From Neurospora intermedia (taxonomy: Eukaryota; Ascomycota; Sordariomycetes; Sordariales; Sordariaceae), in the NCBI GenBank assembly GCA_037102815.1, contig BTPP01000010.1, positions 248,001-312,000 on the forward strand: a stretch of 64,000 bases of DNA. The letters are read 5' to 3'. Of the stretch, positions 22,041-34,245 are shown piece by piece. Made by a program: the position numbers and the translations under genes. Numbering within the stretch: position 1 is the first letter of the stretch; every line of letters starts with the position of its first letter. The notes beneath the pieces are model-generated. The model ran no database searches, was not told the origin of the DNA, and worked only from the letters and a program-made list of their open reading frames with translations.

Positions 22041-22886
22041 CTAAGTCGATTTGGAGTGCTTTGTCACTGTGAGTCGCTTCCCCGCTAGTGACATGATCTT
22101 TTCGATCAGTGTTTTCTCCTGGTCAAGCTTGGCAATGTCGTCGGAGCCTCCTATGCTTATTCCGCCGACGAGAATATTGGGAACTGTCTTCCTTCCTGTC
22201 CTGTCGCCGAGCTCAGCCTGGATTCCGGGGCCCAATGGGTGTTGGTCCAATTCGACGACGTAGGGCGCAGGGTCGATTTGGTAGTCACCCAGCAAAAGGC
22301 TCTTCGCTTTCTTCGAGTACGGGCAATAGCTTTTGGAGAAGATGATGACTGGTGAAAACCTGGTCAGCGCTGTTTTTGAACGATGGAATCGTGAATGATT
22401 GTATGCAGAGATGTAACGCCTAGACTTACTTGGTGACTTCTTGAGAATGCTCCTAAGTTCCTCCAGGATCGCGTGGTGCTCCTCGGTCTCGACAGAGTCT
22501 CCCTTGACGAGATGGTTCTGTCCATGGGCCGAGCTGCCAACGCCGACGACAGCTTCCGGATCGTCGGGCTTGTTGGGGGCCTTTGCGTTGGCATTGCTCT
22601 TGGCCATCTGCTCTGCTTTCCTGAGACGCTCCTGCATTGCCTTGGCCACAATCGCATCGTCCTCGTCAAACTCAACCTTCTGTGTCCCAACCACCGCCTG
22701 TCCTCTCCTACTGCCGCCGCCTATCCTTGACCCTTCCATCGCACTTTTGGTCTTGTGGTAAAAATCTTGGATCGAGCGGGGGTCGGGCTCTTGTGCATGG
22801 CGGGCACGTGAGGTGAAGAAGAGTAACGTGATGAAGCCGGCCAAGGCGATGTATAAAAGCGCTCTCATGCGTCGTTGGGATGGCAT
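22041..22886 (-). CDS. membrane-anchored monothiol glutaredoxin, Grx6/Grx7 type (254 aa)
   Basis: Exons 22886-22430 and 22348-22041, with an 81-nt intron. The start is the ATG at 22886 (MPSQRRMRALLYIALAGF); the frame extends upstream only to a TTG. Residues ~7-24 form a signal anchor (LLYIALAGFITLLFF), followed by a charged, Ala/Lys/Glu-rich stalk and a C-terminal glutaredoxin domain. The active site is CPYS (C161, in SKSYCPYSKKAK), with no second cysteine; the domain also has the TVPNILV cis-Pro segment and the GGSDDIAKL glutathione-binding motif. Yeast Grx6 and Grx7 have this architecture and act in the ER/Golgi lumen. The intron is a multiple of three with no stop, so an unspliced message would encode a 281-aa form with 27 extra residues immediately before the active-site strand. 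Confidence 0.88.
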   Translation of the reverse strand: MPSQRRMRALLYIALAGFITLLFFTSRARHAQEPDPRSIQDFYHKTKSAMEGSRIGGGSRRGQAVVGTQKVEFDEDDAIVAKAMQERLRKAEQMAKSNANAKAPNKPDDPEAVVGVGSSAHGQNHLVKGDSVETEEHHAILEELRSILKKSPSKSRRYISAYNHSRFHRSKTALTRFSPVIIFSKSYCPYSKKAKSLLLGDYQIDPAPYVVELDQHPLGPGIQAELGDRTGRKTVPNILVGGISIGGSDDIAKLDQEKTLIEKIMSLAGKRLTVTKHSKST

Positions 22887-25166
22887 GGTGGGCAAATATG
22901 AGAACTGTAACTGGTGGTTTGAGGATGGTCTAGCAAAGACGTTTACACGGACTGGGCGTCGACGAACGTAGGGGCGACGGCCAGTTATAGGCGTGGTGAA
23001 GATGGTGTAGAAGTTGCTTCGTTTAACGATGGAGACGTGCGCAACAATGTGTCATTCTCCGCGCCGTCAGGAGAGGCCGCACCGCAGCTTAAGTATGCTG
23101 TGTGTCACTGTTGCCAGAGAACAAACGAGCTGTTGATGCTAGATGTGCTTGCGCTTCGATCACAAATAGGTACAGTATATGGATGAGGGGGTAGCTGAAA
23201 GAAGTCGCAACGTGTTTGTGGTATGTCGGAGCCGAAAGCGTTGGATCGAAACTGGGGACCAGAGAATGGATGTCGTCGACAAGGGGGCTTCGGTTGGGGT
23301 TCGGTTTCCAGGCAGAGAAGCACCGCGGGGGGAGGGAGAAAGAAGTGGAAAGCAAGAAGGTGGAAGTTTGGAACGGCGACGGAGACGGAGATGGGGACCG
23401 ACGACGCCCTGGTAGGCGCGACATGGAAATTGGGACTGTGGACGAGTTCCCGCTGTAATTCCCCCATCAGGCCCTGTCAAGCCGTCACGAGCCCGTAACC
23501 AGCACCGGCCACCATTCAAAAAGGAGCTATAGCGGTAGGGAATCGCCCTGCATTTTTGTTGTGACCCTCTTTCATCTCACAGTGCGCAAGGAACTAGGTA
23601 CCTACTATTAGGTGCCGTAGCCCTCTGATCACCTCGGCTGTGCTCAACTTTGAACTCACCCAGTCCTTGCCGCATTGGTGTGTCTGAATTGCAAATCGAG
23701 CACATCCGGGGTCAGTCGAAAATGAAGGATTTTGTCCTTATCGGGAATCACTGGAAGGGCATGAGTGAGACAACGACTTAGAATAAAATCATGGACATCT
23801 AGTGCTGACATTGGATGCTGCACGGGCACCTGAAGGGTCCGTGAGTGAGTGCAGGGCAGTGACGTTAAGGGAGTTAAGCCAGGGGACAGTACGGGGCAAC
23901 TGTGCCGAAATCCAAGGGCATGTTCCCCGCGTGCCGATCATGCACACTACCGTTCCGGCTGCAGGGGCAAGTACACTACGTTAGACTGCCCGGGATTGTT
24001 AGCCTGGAATGGTTTATTTTCAGAAAAAAAAGAAAAAAAGCTCCGAACATCTTGATCTTTTCCAGTCCCCTGTTTCACTTGGGCAGGACTTTCAACTCCT
24101 TAGGTCGATCTCCAGATCGTCAACCGTGATACCTAGGTTTAACCATTTGCATAGCCTCGACTTGTCTCAGCTCACGTTTTCTCATGTCAAAGCTGGAGCG
24201 CTTGGCCGGAGCGGGCAACGAAGAAAGGGTCCTCATGCATCCTGTCCCAAGCTTCCATTCATCCTCAGTAGGCCATCAAGAGGCAACCACATTACGCCGC
24301 CGTATTTGCAATTGGACTTCTGGAAGGACAGCATTAAACCCGCTGGGCGAAGCAGAATATCGCAAAGACCAAACATTGCCAAACCACACACAGAAACGCA
24401 ACAAATCTCCGCCGTGCTAAGGCCTGTGTACTATCTGATCAACACTGACACTGCAACATGAAACCAGCCGTTGAGAATGTTTGGAGTTTTCCCCTCCTCT
24501 TTTACTAATCACTAACCCAGGAAACATGCGTTACTAATCAATCAGACCAATCAATATTCGGAAACGCCATGGAAGTTCCTTGCATACGCACCGGTTCTGA
24601 AAGCGACGTAACTGCATTGGGCGTGAACATCATGAATCACTCTATCCAGCGTAAGACCTTCGACATAAGAGTTGGCAACTATCTTATACTTTCTTTTTAC
24701 AGACGAAAAACTCCGTCCCGTCCCGGCTCGGCCCTCGAAACGCAAAAGGAGAACCGTGCTGTTAACAAGCGCTTACAGCCGGTAAAAACTGATGAGGGGT
24801 TGACCGAAGGACATGGATAGAGGTACAAGTAAAGAGAGAGCAACGACCATTCGACATACCTACGTCGTCGTGATTGTTGCTAATGCTTCTCTCAGCTTCC
24901 TAGATTTCTAAGCAAGTCTCCACCAAACAACCAGCGACATATGGAGATGCGCTTAGAGATCGTATACTCTTCTGAATCGTGAACACCATGATCACGCAAT
25001 CCCAAATCCCCCACAAAAGGGGAGACTTATCACCAGGTGAAGAAACACAAGTTATCAACTCCTGACAACCCTTTTGTTCTCAACCACCCTCTTTGTTGTC
25101 CAACTCTTGTTTCGCTCCCAACAACAAAGCATACACTCCGGCTTGGACCCAAACCCAGCAAACACC
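22887..25166. other. divergent interval, glutaredoxin / oxidoreductase
   Basis: About 2.3 kb between two divergent starts. Several 80-150 codon frames lie on both strands with no domains. TAGAGGTA occurs at 24818-24825. I support no gene here. Confidence 0.55.
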
Positions 25167-26488
25167 ATGGCAGCAACTACCGCCCTCCCATCCGGCATTC
25201 CACCCACCCATCCAGCTGTAGTCGTCACGGCCCCCCGTGCCCCGCTTTCCATCATCCAGCGCCCAACCGACCCCCCCGGGCCCGGCGAAGCCCTCGTCCA
25301 CGTAGAATGGACCTCCTCAACGCCTCTCGACCTGCACCAAGCTGACGGCGGCCTTCTCATTGATCTCCCGTACGTCGCCGGCTCCAGCTTCGGGGGTACC
25401 GTCCTCGCCCTCGGCCCCGCCGACGCCAACACCCCTGCCGCTCATCACAAGCTGCGTGTCGGCGACCAGGTGTTCGGCATGGCCTGGCGGGAGCCGCGCG
25501 AGCGCGGATTCCAGACATTTATCACGACAGCGACTTACCTGATGAGTAAATTACCCGAGAACATTACGATGCAAGAGGCTGTGACGGTGCCAACGAATTT
25601 GGTAACGGTTCTGCACACGTTGACTGAGGATTTGGGGTTAGAGATGCGGTGGCCTCTTTCTGATAACTCAAACGCAAAGGAGGAGGATAAAGGGGATAAA
25701 GATCAAAAGAAGCAGTGGGTTCTGGTCTGGGGCGCGGGGAGTAGTGTCGGCCAATACGCCTTGCAGGTGTTGAAGAATTGGGGCTACCGCAATGTGATTG
25801 CTGTTGCGAGCAAGAAACACCACCAGGAGCTGCTGACATTGGGCGCCGGAGTGTGTTTCGATTATGGAGAGAAGGACGTGACGGATTTGATTCGGGAGCA
25901 TGTGGCGACTGCGTCGTCGTCATCAGATGATGCGACAATCCCCTTGGTGCTCGATTGTATCGGGTCATTGGAAGGCTCGCTGAGGCCGTTGACTAGGCTG
26001 GCCGAGAAGGGAACAAAAGTGGCGATTATGTTGCCTGTTATCGTCAAGCATGCTGCTGAGGATGAGTCGCCAGAGTATGCGATGGATGTCACCAAGCTTT
26101 TGGAGGGAGAATGGAAGGAGGGCGTTGTTCTGAAGGGGGTGAGAACGTTTCTATACACCCAGGTGAGTCTCTCCATGAAATAGCCGTCAGCGATATCCTG
26201 CAAGAATTCAGCTAATCTGAGTGTCAGAACGAGTTCATGAAGAATCATGCCCAACCGGACATCGTCCCGGCTTTGTTGGAGCAGGGTGTGGTCAAGCCGA
26301 ACAAGCAGAGGATCGTGGAAGGCGCCACATTGCTTGAGCGTGCTACGAATGCCCTCAGAATCCTTAGGGATAGAGCACAATCGGGCGAAAAGTTGGTGTG
26401 GAGAGTTGATGAGAAGTCGGCTCAGGATCTGTTCCCGGACCTCTTGGTTTCGAAGGCTGATCCCACAAAAGCCGAGACAATCATTTGA
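25167..26488 (+). CDS. zinc-independent MDR-family oxidoreductase (quinone reductase/enoyl reductase-like, 418 aa)
   Basis: Exons 25167-26162 and 26228-26488, with a 65-nt intron. The start ATG is in a CACCATGG context; the frame is open upstream, but that part resembles leader. There is an N-terminal GroES-like fold (PGPGEALVHVEWTSSTPLDL, YVAGSSFGGTVLALG, GDQVFGMAW) followed by a Rossmann fold with the nucleotide motif VWGAGSSVGQYALQVLKNWG (~ residues 190-210) and LDCIGS. The Cys/His zinc ligands of classical alcohol dehydrogenases are absent, as in trans-acting enoyl reductases and fungal quinone oxidoreductase-like proteins. The substrate cannot be read from the sequence. No polyketide synthase or other secondary-metabolism gene lies nearby, so a general detoxifying role is as likely as a biosynthetic one. 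Confidence 0.85.
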
Positions 26489-27330
26489 GCCACTAACTTT
26501 GCCTTACTTTCTGGCCTAGGACGACTCGACGACTATCGAGCTTTGTATCAACACTACTCCTTGCTAAGACTCATTGGAAATAACCTTTTCTCTTTGTTTG
26601 TTCTTCAAGGTAGCTGCTTTGGAATTCCTTGACATTGTCCCCAGTGAGACCCATGAAACTACATATTCATAGGAGGATTTCGCTGCACCTATGGATTAGT
26701 TATCGGCCTTGACTTTTGCAAGCCTTATGTCGATTGGCTTCAGGCCTGAACATATAAGGCCGCGTCCTGGTATAGTGACTGAAGACTTGGCCAAGAGTAC
26801 TTAATAGGGCCCAGCATGTTCCTGATTCCTCCAATCAGGATGTTGTTCTATGACCGGGTAGGGGAGCCAGCAGTGAGAAACATGAAACAGGAAATGTGTA
26901 GAGCATTGAATCCAAAAGCACATTCCCGAATCACTCACTCGGGAATCGGCTATGCGTATGTACATGTATGTACTGTAGTTTTGGGGTGGATCGATCCAAG
27001 AGCTCGTTGAGCATTTTGCGGGGTAGTAGCAGTGATGTTTCGGCTGTTTCAAGCCGAATTAGGAAATATGATGAACTCCTTCCGGGAAATTGATGCCCTG
27101 AAGAATCAAACGAAATATTAAAAGGACCGATGTCCCGCCCCAATACCCCCATTCGCGATGCCACCTAAATTCCATCAATCAGGCAGCGGTGAACGGTTTA
27201 AGGAGTATGGCAGTGTTCTCGGCGCTTGACGGCGACAGTCCTTTTAAAGCCTGGCATGTCCGCTCCAGCGTTAGCAGTCATGGTGTTATTCTCGACAGAA
27301 CCACAGGTTTGCCCCCGTTGAATATTCGCC
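26489..27330. other. intergenic: oxidoreductase 3' flank and GH53 promoter
   Basis: 842 bp with no supported gene. I looked for carbon-catabolite (SYGGRG) sites close to the GH53 start and saw none that I would defend. Confidence 0.55.
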
Positions 27331-28447
27331 ATGCTTCTTTCAGCATTATCGGCCGTCCTCAGCCTTGCAGGCTCAGCGGCTGCTGCCCTGACCTACAAAG
27401 GAGTCGACTGGTCGTCTGTACCCGTCGAAGAGAAGGCTGGCGTCTCTTACAAGAACGTGAACGGTGCTGCCCAGTCCATTGAGCACATTTTCCGAGACAG
27501 CGGTGTCAACACGGTCCGCCAACGGGTGTGGGTGAATCCCTCCGGGGGCACATACAACCTGGCCTATAACATCAACCTGGCCAAGAGGGCGAAGAACGCT
27601 GGGCTGGGTGTTTATATCGACTTCCACTTCAGCGACACTTGGGCAGACCCCGCGCACCAAGCGATTCCCTCCGGATGGCCGACCGCCATTGACGACCTGG
27701 CCTGGAAGCTATACAACTACACATTCGATGCGTCGAACCAGTTCCATGATAATGGTGTGCAACCGACCATTATTTCCATCGGCAATGAGATCACCGGCGG
27801 TCTGCTTTGGCCGACGGGAGGCACTTCTTCGTGGTATAACATCGCGCGCTTGCTGCACTCAGCGTCTGCCGGTATCAGGGACTCGAGGCTGAACCCCAAG
27901 CCCAAAATCATGATCCATCTTGACAACGGATGGTAGGTCCCCTTGCTGTTTAAACCCGGATCCTGTATAGAGCTAACATCCGGCCAACCACCACAGGAAC
28001 TGGGACACCCAGAACTGGTGGTATACGAATGTGTTGAAGCAAGGGCCTTTGGTGTCTTCCGACTTTGACATGATGGGAGTCTCGTTCTATCCCTTTTACA
28101 CGCCCTCGGCGACTCTGTCGTCCTTGAAGTCCAGCTTGACAAACATGGCCAACAGATGGGGCAAAGAGCTCGTCGTTGCTGAGACCGACTGGCCAAGCTC
28201 ATGCCCAAACCCGGCATATGCGTTCCCGTCAGACGCCAAGAACATCCCCTTCAATGCCGCCGGCCAGTCGCAGTGGATCAAGGCCGTAGCAAACGTGGTA
28301 GCTTCTGTGCCCAAGGGCAAGGGACTGTTCTATTGGGAACCCGCTTGGATTCACAATGCCAACTTGGGCTCATCGTGTGCGAGTAACTCCATGTTCTCGA
28401 ACTCGGGGCAGGCCTTGTCCAGTCTGTCAGTGTTCCATAACATTTGA
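27331..28447 (+). CDS. secreted arabinogalactan endo-beta-1,4-galactanase, GH53 (350 aa)
   Basis: Hydrolyses beta-1,4-galactan side chains of pectin outside the cell. Exons 27331-27932 and 27997-28447, with a 64-nt intron that splits the codon for W201. The signal peptide is MLLSALSAVLSLAGSAAA, followed by the family start LTYKGVDWSSV. Catalytic acid/base is E153 in ISIGNEITGG; nucleophile is E263 in VVAETDWPSSCPNP. Other family marks are RQRVWVNPSGG, YIDFHFSDTWADP and the C-terminal GLFYWEPAWI. The length of ~350 aa matches fungal GH53 enzymes; there is no carbohydrate-binding module. It stands alone, with no other pectinolytic gene in the window. Confidence 0.96.
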
Positions 28448-29202
28448 AGAGGAGCGGCTAAGGTTGAGAAAGGATAGAGGAGAATGGATCAAGTCCTGCG
28501 GATATCCAGACTAGGGTGGTAGATAAGATAAGAAGCACAATGTGACCTTAGTACAAAGTTGCCTGCCTCGAGAGACACCAAATGTGAATGACGACGAGAG
28601 GGAATGCGTGACCGGCGAACTGCTGGCATCCTTAATGCTTGAATATGTGTGTCAGGCCAATGCTGTGAATGGACTTGGTGCTCGGGCTTTTGGCCAAAAG
28701 CGATGAGGAAAGTCGGGAAATGATGAAATCTAGTCATCCGTTGGTTGGCTTCGTACCGGGATGACATGGCGAGAATAAAAGAGGTGATGATGCTTCATCC
28801 GTCCAGTCGCGACGAAGACCGCGTTACGTATGGTGGTCGGGTGTGTACTACTCAAGCAAGTACCGTGATGGCCAGTGACTGTAAGAACGTGGTGCGCCAC
28901 AGGTTGGCTCATGCCGGATTCACAGCAAAAACCTTGGTTGTCCAGCCACATTCACGGCTCCAGCCACAGCACAGCTCAAACGCGCTGGGGCGGGGCTGTT
29001 GAGGGCACAGAGCCCTACGAATTTTCCCCGGTGGGTCCTACGGACAGACGTGCACCGCCCACCCGCCGCCACTGGCTAGAGGTTTTGCTTGCTGTGAGGG
29101 CCGGAATCCTAAATCCACTCCCATCATCGCGACAGTCAGATTTTCGCTCTTCGATACCCCGACGAACAGCGAAATCGTGATCACCAACCACCTACCGCAA
29201 AG
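28448..29202. other. intergenic: GH53 3' flank and RPS15 promoter
   Basis: 755 bp between two plus-strand genes. No additional gene is seen. Confidence 0.6.
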
Positions 29203-30232
<1,030 letters not shown>

Positions 30233-30778
30233 ATGCTCTGGGAAATGGGTGGTACTTGCATTTTGTCTCAAATCATGGGTTCGGCGAAAACGGACGCGGG
30301 TTTGCTCATTTGGTCATGGCATGGACAAATGTGCCAGGGACTATCTTAGTTTTGACGAGATAGTACAAACGAGTAATGATGAGTGCAACGTTCTAGGTGA
30401 TCACACACATAGCTCTTGTCCGCGGATTCCTTGATCATGCTTTGCTTAATGAGGAAAATAATTAAAACAGAAGACCTTTGATTATCGTGTCTAGCCTGCC
30501 TTGGTCATCATTTCGCTGATTGATCCTTTCTTAGTATCAAAACTTGAATATAATTCACAAACACACATATTCACCATTACGGACATCGAGCCTACCCTTG
30601 CTGACTAGGCCGTTTCCCAGCATACCAACGTCATCGAACATACAGGCCCTCTTTTGTTTACCATCTTCCCGGCCCTCTGCCATGGCCTGGCCTCGCCTCA
30701 CCCATCCTACACCACTCACCATTCACCACCCCCTCAACCTCCTCCTTAACTCCCCCAAGCGACCGAACACAGGGTCCC
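30233..30778. other. convergent 3' flanks of RPS15 and SET gene
   Basis: 546 bp with no supported gene; CT-rich tracts lie near the SET gene's stop codon. Confidence 0.6.
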
Positions 30779-31942
30779 TCACAGCACGCCGCAACAATAC
30801 CCCATAAACGTATCCCTACACGTCGCACATTCACATACGAACCCTTTTTCCTTCTTCCCATAGTCCCACGTCAACTGCTCACCTTCTTTGATATCTCTTT
30901 TAGCCTGCACGCAAATGTGTTTTGGTTTCACAAAGTGGGCCAACCCCGAGGCACCGATGCGCCACTCGCAGTTTGGGCCGCGCTCGGTGCGCTTGCGCGT
31001 CACGTAGGCCGAGGATGAGGAGGAGGAGGGCGAAGTGCAGCAGTGGTTGATGAGGGAGCCAAGGAGGTAGATGCAGGCGTCCGAGTTTGTGGTTGGTGTT
31101 GGGGGCGTGCTTGTGGATATTGATGCGGAGGCTGTTGAGGATGATGTAATGGGCGATAGGGCGTTGGTAGTTACTATTGTTGGTGATACCGGGGGTGATG
31201 GTGAAGGCAGATGAGGGATGTCGGACGCGGGTGGGATAGCGGTGGTCCGTTTAACCTGGAAGGCATAATGTTTGAAGAAATCGTGACACGCCTTTTGTCG
31301 GTCTTCCTCCGTCGGGTTGGCGATGAGCATCTCTCTCACCCCAGCCACGTATGTCTCGTACTCTTCCCGCGTGATGATCGAGCCGGCAAACCGGCCGTGC
31401 ACGAGGTTCCTGCCGAAGAACTTCTTCTTTGAACTGGTCACGTCGGGCTCGGTAGACTCGGCAGAGAAAATGGGCTCAGCGTCTTCCCAGGAGGCAGGGG
31501 GGATACCGTTGCGGGCGGCGAGCATGGGGAAGGCGAGCGTGACGATGTCTTGGCCGCCGTCGGCTGAGGCGGCCTTGTAAGCCTGGTATTGGCTGTGCAT
31601 CAGGGAGGCGTCGGCCGAGAACTTCTCGTTGAAGAGGGCCGTCATGAGAGGCGCCTCGTGGAAAATGAATTCGTCCTTAGTAAAGTCGCGAGCTGCGAAG
31701 AGGCCGTAGCCTACGCCGGCGCCCACCAAGCCGATGCGTACAGCCGGAGCATCCTTGGGCGCGTTACGTAGGAATTTGGCTGGCAGCTGAGTGGACGAGA
31801 TATCAGCAAGGTGTCTGAAAAGAGAAGCAGAGAGAGAAGAATGATAGAATAAAAAGGATAAAAAAAGCCAATAGTTGAAGCTGATGATGATGGAGGGGAC
31901 GACTACGACAACCTTTGCAAGAGACTACACGATGATAGACAT
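30779..31942 (-). CDS. SET-domain protein, putative lysine methyltransferase (349 aa)
   Basis: Two exons: 31942-31929 (14 nt) and 31814-30779, joined by a 114-nt intron; the join gives MSIIVHLADISSTQLPAKF. SET features are the GVGYGLFAARDFTKDEFIF strand (SET-N), LLGSLINHCC in the NHSCxPN position, NCEWRI, LTWDYG near the end, and a post-SET-like CECATC. A Pro/Ser/Thr-rich insert (SDIPHLPSPSPPVSP onward) divides the domain, as in SMYD-like and fungal stand-alone SET proteins. The substrate is unknown. The first exon is the weak point: it has a good start context (CAACCATGTC) and the right phase, but the donor GTAGTC is poor. The main exon contains no suitable ATG, so some upstream exon is required. 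Confidence 0.82.
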
Positions 31943-32428
31943 GGTTGAGTCCTGCAGGCCAAACATATGATGAACGATTAGAATACTCAACATGCCTTCG
32001 CCTGCTTCGCGGCATCGAATCCTTCGTCTTCGTCAGAGGTCCTTGTTTGTTCCTTTGATCGATGAGTATTCGCCATCCTGGTGTCAGCTTTGAGCCCTGG
32101 CTGGGAGAACCAGTGGGACGGTGGTGCGCATGCCTAATCGCTGCGCAACGACTCAAGGAGCTGAAGACGAAGATAAATAGCAGGCCGGGTGTTGCATGAG
32201 AAAAGTGAAGTACGGAAGGGGGGAAAAGTAACAAACCCGTGATGATTTCGGCAATTGACGTTGGTGGGTTTGGTGGGTCGATATTCCAGGTACACGTATG
32301 AGGAAGGTAACTTTCTGATGTTGCTACGAACCGACGGCTCCTGTCTCAATAAGATGGGAAGGAGAAGCAGTCTAACGTCTAACTTAAATATAAGAAGAGG
32401 AAGTATGCAATTACTGCACGACACTTGT
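31943..32428. other. intergenic: SET gene promoter / complex I subunit 3' flank
   Basis: 486 bp between two minus-strand genes. Nothing coding is supported, although a frame continuing upstream of the SET gene's first exon is open in another phase. Confidence 0.55.
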
Positions 32429-33446
32429 CTAGTTGGCCGCCGCCAGCTTCTTCGCCTTGCGCTCCTCTTCGTCAAGGTGCTGCTTCCTGTAAACCTCGAC
32501 AACCTTGTCCAAGCTGATATAGGTACCGGCCGGGACGTTGCGCGCGCTACCGTGCTGGAAGACCCTGTCACGTGGTCAGCTCTTAGGTCGCACCAATGGC
32601 ATCTTGTGTTATGTGAAGCAGAAAAGCAAGGATGGGAAGCACGATGCCAATGGCAAGCTGTCAGACACACGAAGCAATCGATGGCGTCCAATGCCAAAAG
32701 AACAACATCTAGTTGCCTAAGCCCGGATCACAAGCCCCGAGAGCTCTCCATCTCGTGTAACAGCAGCTGTGACCTGTCGATGCGTGAAAATGGGCGGAAT
32801 GCCATTGGGATGGTGGTGTTGCGCGAAGTTGGATATGGCAGAGGAGGAAAGCATATCCGGGGTCGCAAGACTTCCCCGTTCACTTTGAAGCTTCGTAATA
32901 AGACAATTGGGATTGATAACGTACTCGGGATATTTCATTTCGTAGTGTCCGCTTCTCAGTTGGTCGACGTAATAGAAAAGATGCTTGTCGTGAGCAGCTT
33001 GCTCGAGTGCCGCTGTCACCAGAGCGTTCTTGTCCGCCAAAGCCTCTTGGTGCTCCTCCCACTTCTGCAACCACTTCGTGATACTGTTCGGCTGTCCGTC
33101 CTTGCCCGGCCGAGAGAAGTAATAAAGAGCACCGAATGCGGGGATGGCGCCGAATATCACATAGAAGGCAGTCTGTCACTACCAGGTTAGCCTCCAAGTT
33201 GATATAACAATAGTTGCAAGCTATCACGGCAAGATGGCCCTGTTCCCCACACTGTATTCATGAACGTACTCCGAGCTCCTCGTTGGCATCTGCGGCATTG
33301 GCGTGGTGGTGCTCCCCATGACCGGCAGCGCTGTGGGCGTGGTCGGCAGGACCGTGGCTGTCGGAGGCATATCGCCTCGTGTTGCGCACACAAGGAGCCC
33401 GAACCTGACGGGCGGCCCTAGAGACTCCAAGTCTAAAGGAGGACAT
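32429..33446 (-). CDS. nuo-17.8: NADH:ubiquinone oxidoreductase 17.8 kDa-type subunit (186 aa)
   Basis: An accessory subunit of mitochondrial complex I, described from Neurospora. Exons 33446-33270, 33172-32925 and 32564-32429; introns are 97 and 360 nt. The N-terminus MSSFRLGVSRAARQVRAP is an Arg-rich presequence ending near RRYAS; a His/Ala-rich segment follows. One membrane span, TAFYVIFGAIPAFGALYYF, lies at ~residues 60-78. Then come HLFYYVDQLRSGHYEMKYP, PEVFQHGSARNVPAGTYI and a Lys/Glu-rich end KAKKLAAAN. All joins keep frame, and the product size matches the family. The second intron is long and mostly open in one frame, so naive gene callers may extend the middle exon. Divergent from SIL1 with 0.8 kb between starts. 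Confidence 0.9.
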
Positions 33447-34245
33447 GGCTGTCGTCGACTTATATCGTGTGATTGACAAGTGCGGAGCGCGAGTCGTGCG
33501 TCGACGGGAACAGTGGACCCTTTCTCTACTCCTGGCGGAGTGACGCCGGGATCCTCTTTCTGCGGGGAGATCGATAAGAAGTTGACCTGGAAGCGGTCTC
33601 GGGAGAGCGAAGCAATTGCGCAAACAGAGTAAACGCCGGTTGTAGAGAGTGAGAGACTTTCGGGCTTTGCAGAGACCAGGCGCGCAAGCTGCAAACCAAG
33701 ATCGTCGTTCGAGTTGACGATGTGATGAGCGCCGGTACTGTAGAGGTAGAGGTAGCTTGGCTAGGTACGCAGCCCATTATCTACACGTGACCGAACCTTA
33801 ACAGTGGAAATGGCTAGGAGGGCCCTGCGTCAAAAAGAGGAGCTTACACGATGCCAAGCCCTGTCTCATCACAGAAGCCTTCCGAACGCTGAAGTCGATG
33901 GAATCAGACAAGGTGTTCAAAGACGGGAGGCAAAAGTCGGCCAACATCCACTCCGTCAACAGACAAACTGTCCTTTTTTTTTCTAATTGTATTTCATTAT
34001 ATATTCAACTGCAAAAGCTGTTCCATCTAAAATCGAATGGTCTTGTTTTCATTTTCAGTCTCAGCATCATCAAATTTCTTGTAGGTTGTTAAACCCTACA
34101 GTACCAAAGTTCTAGAGGTACATCTTCAACCTCTATCACAGCTCTTACTTTCCTCCGCCTTCCCTAACGCTAGGCTTGTAAGAGACTCAAACACCAACAT
34201 CCGTCACTCACTTCGAACAAAACAAACAACACACACCTAAACACA
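33447..34245. other. divergent promoter interval complex I subunit / SIL1
   Basis: 799 bp. It contains two overlapping copies of TAGAGGTA (33741-33754) and a third at 34113-34120, about 130 bp upstream of the SIL1 ATG. No gene is supported. Confidence 0.6.

Noticed and set aside
32717-33160. 147-codon extended middle exon of the complex I subunit
   Set aside because: The extension runs into the 360-nt intron; the family sequence resumes only after the GTACGT donor and the downstream exon.
33224-33694. 156-codon frame antisense/offset to the complex I subunit first exon
   Set aside because: Alternative frame of a real exon plus promoter; no domain.
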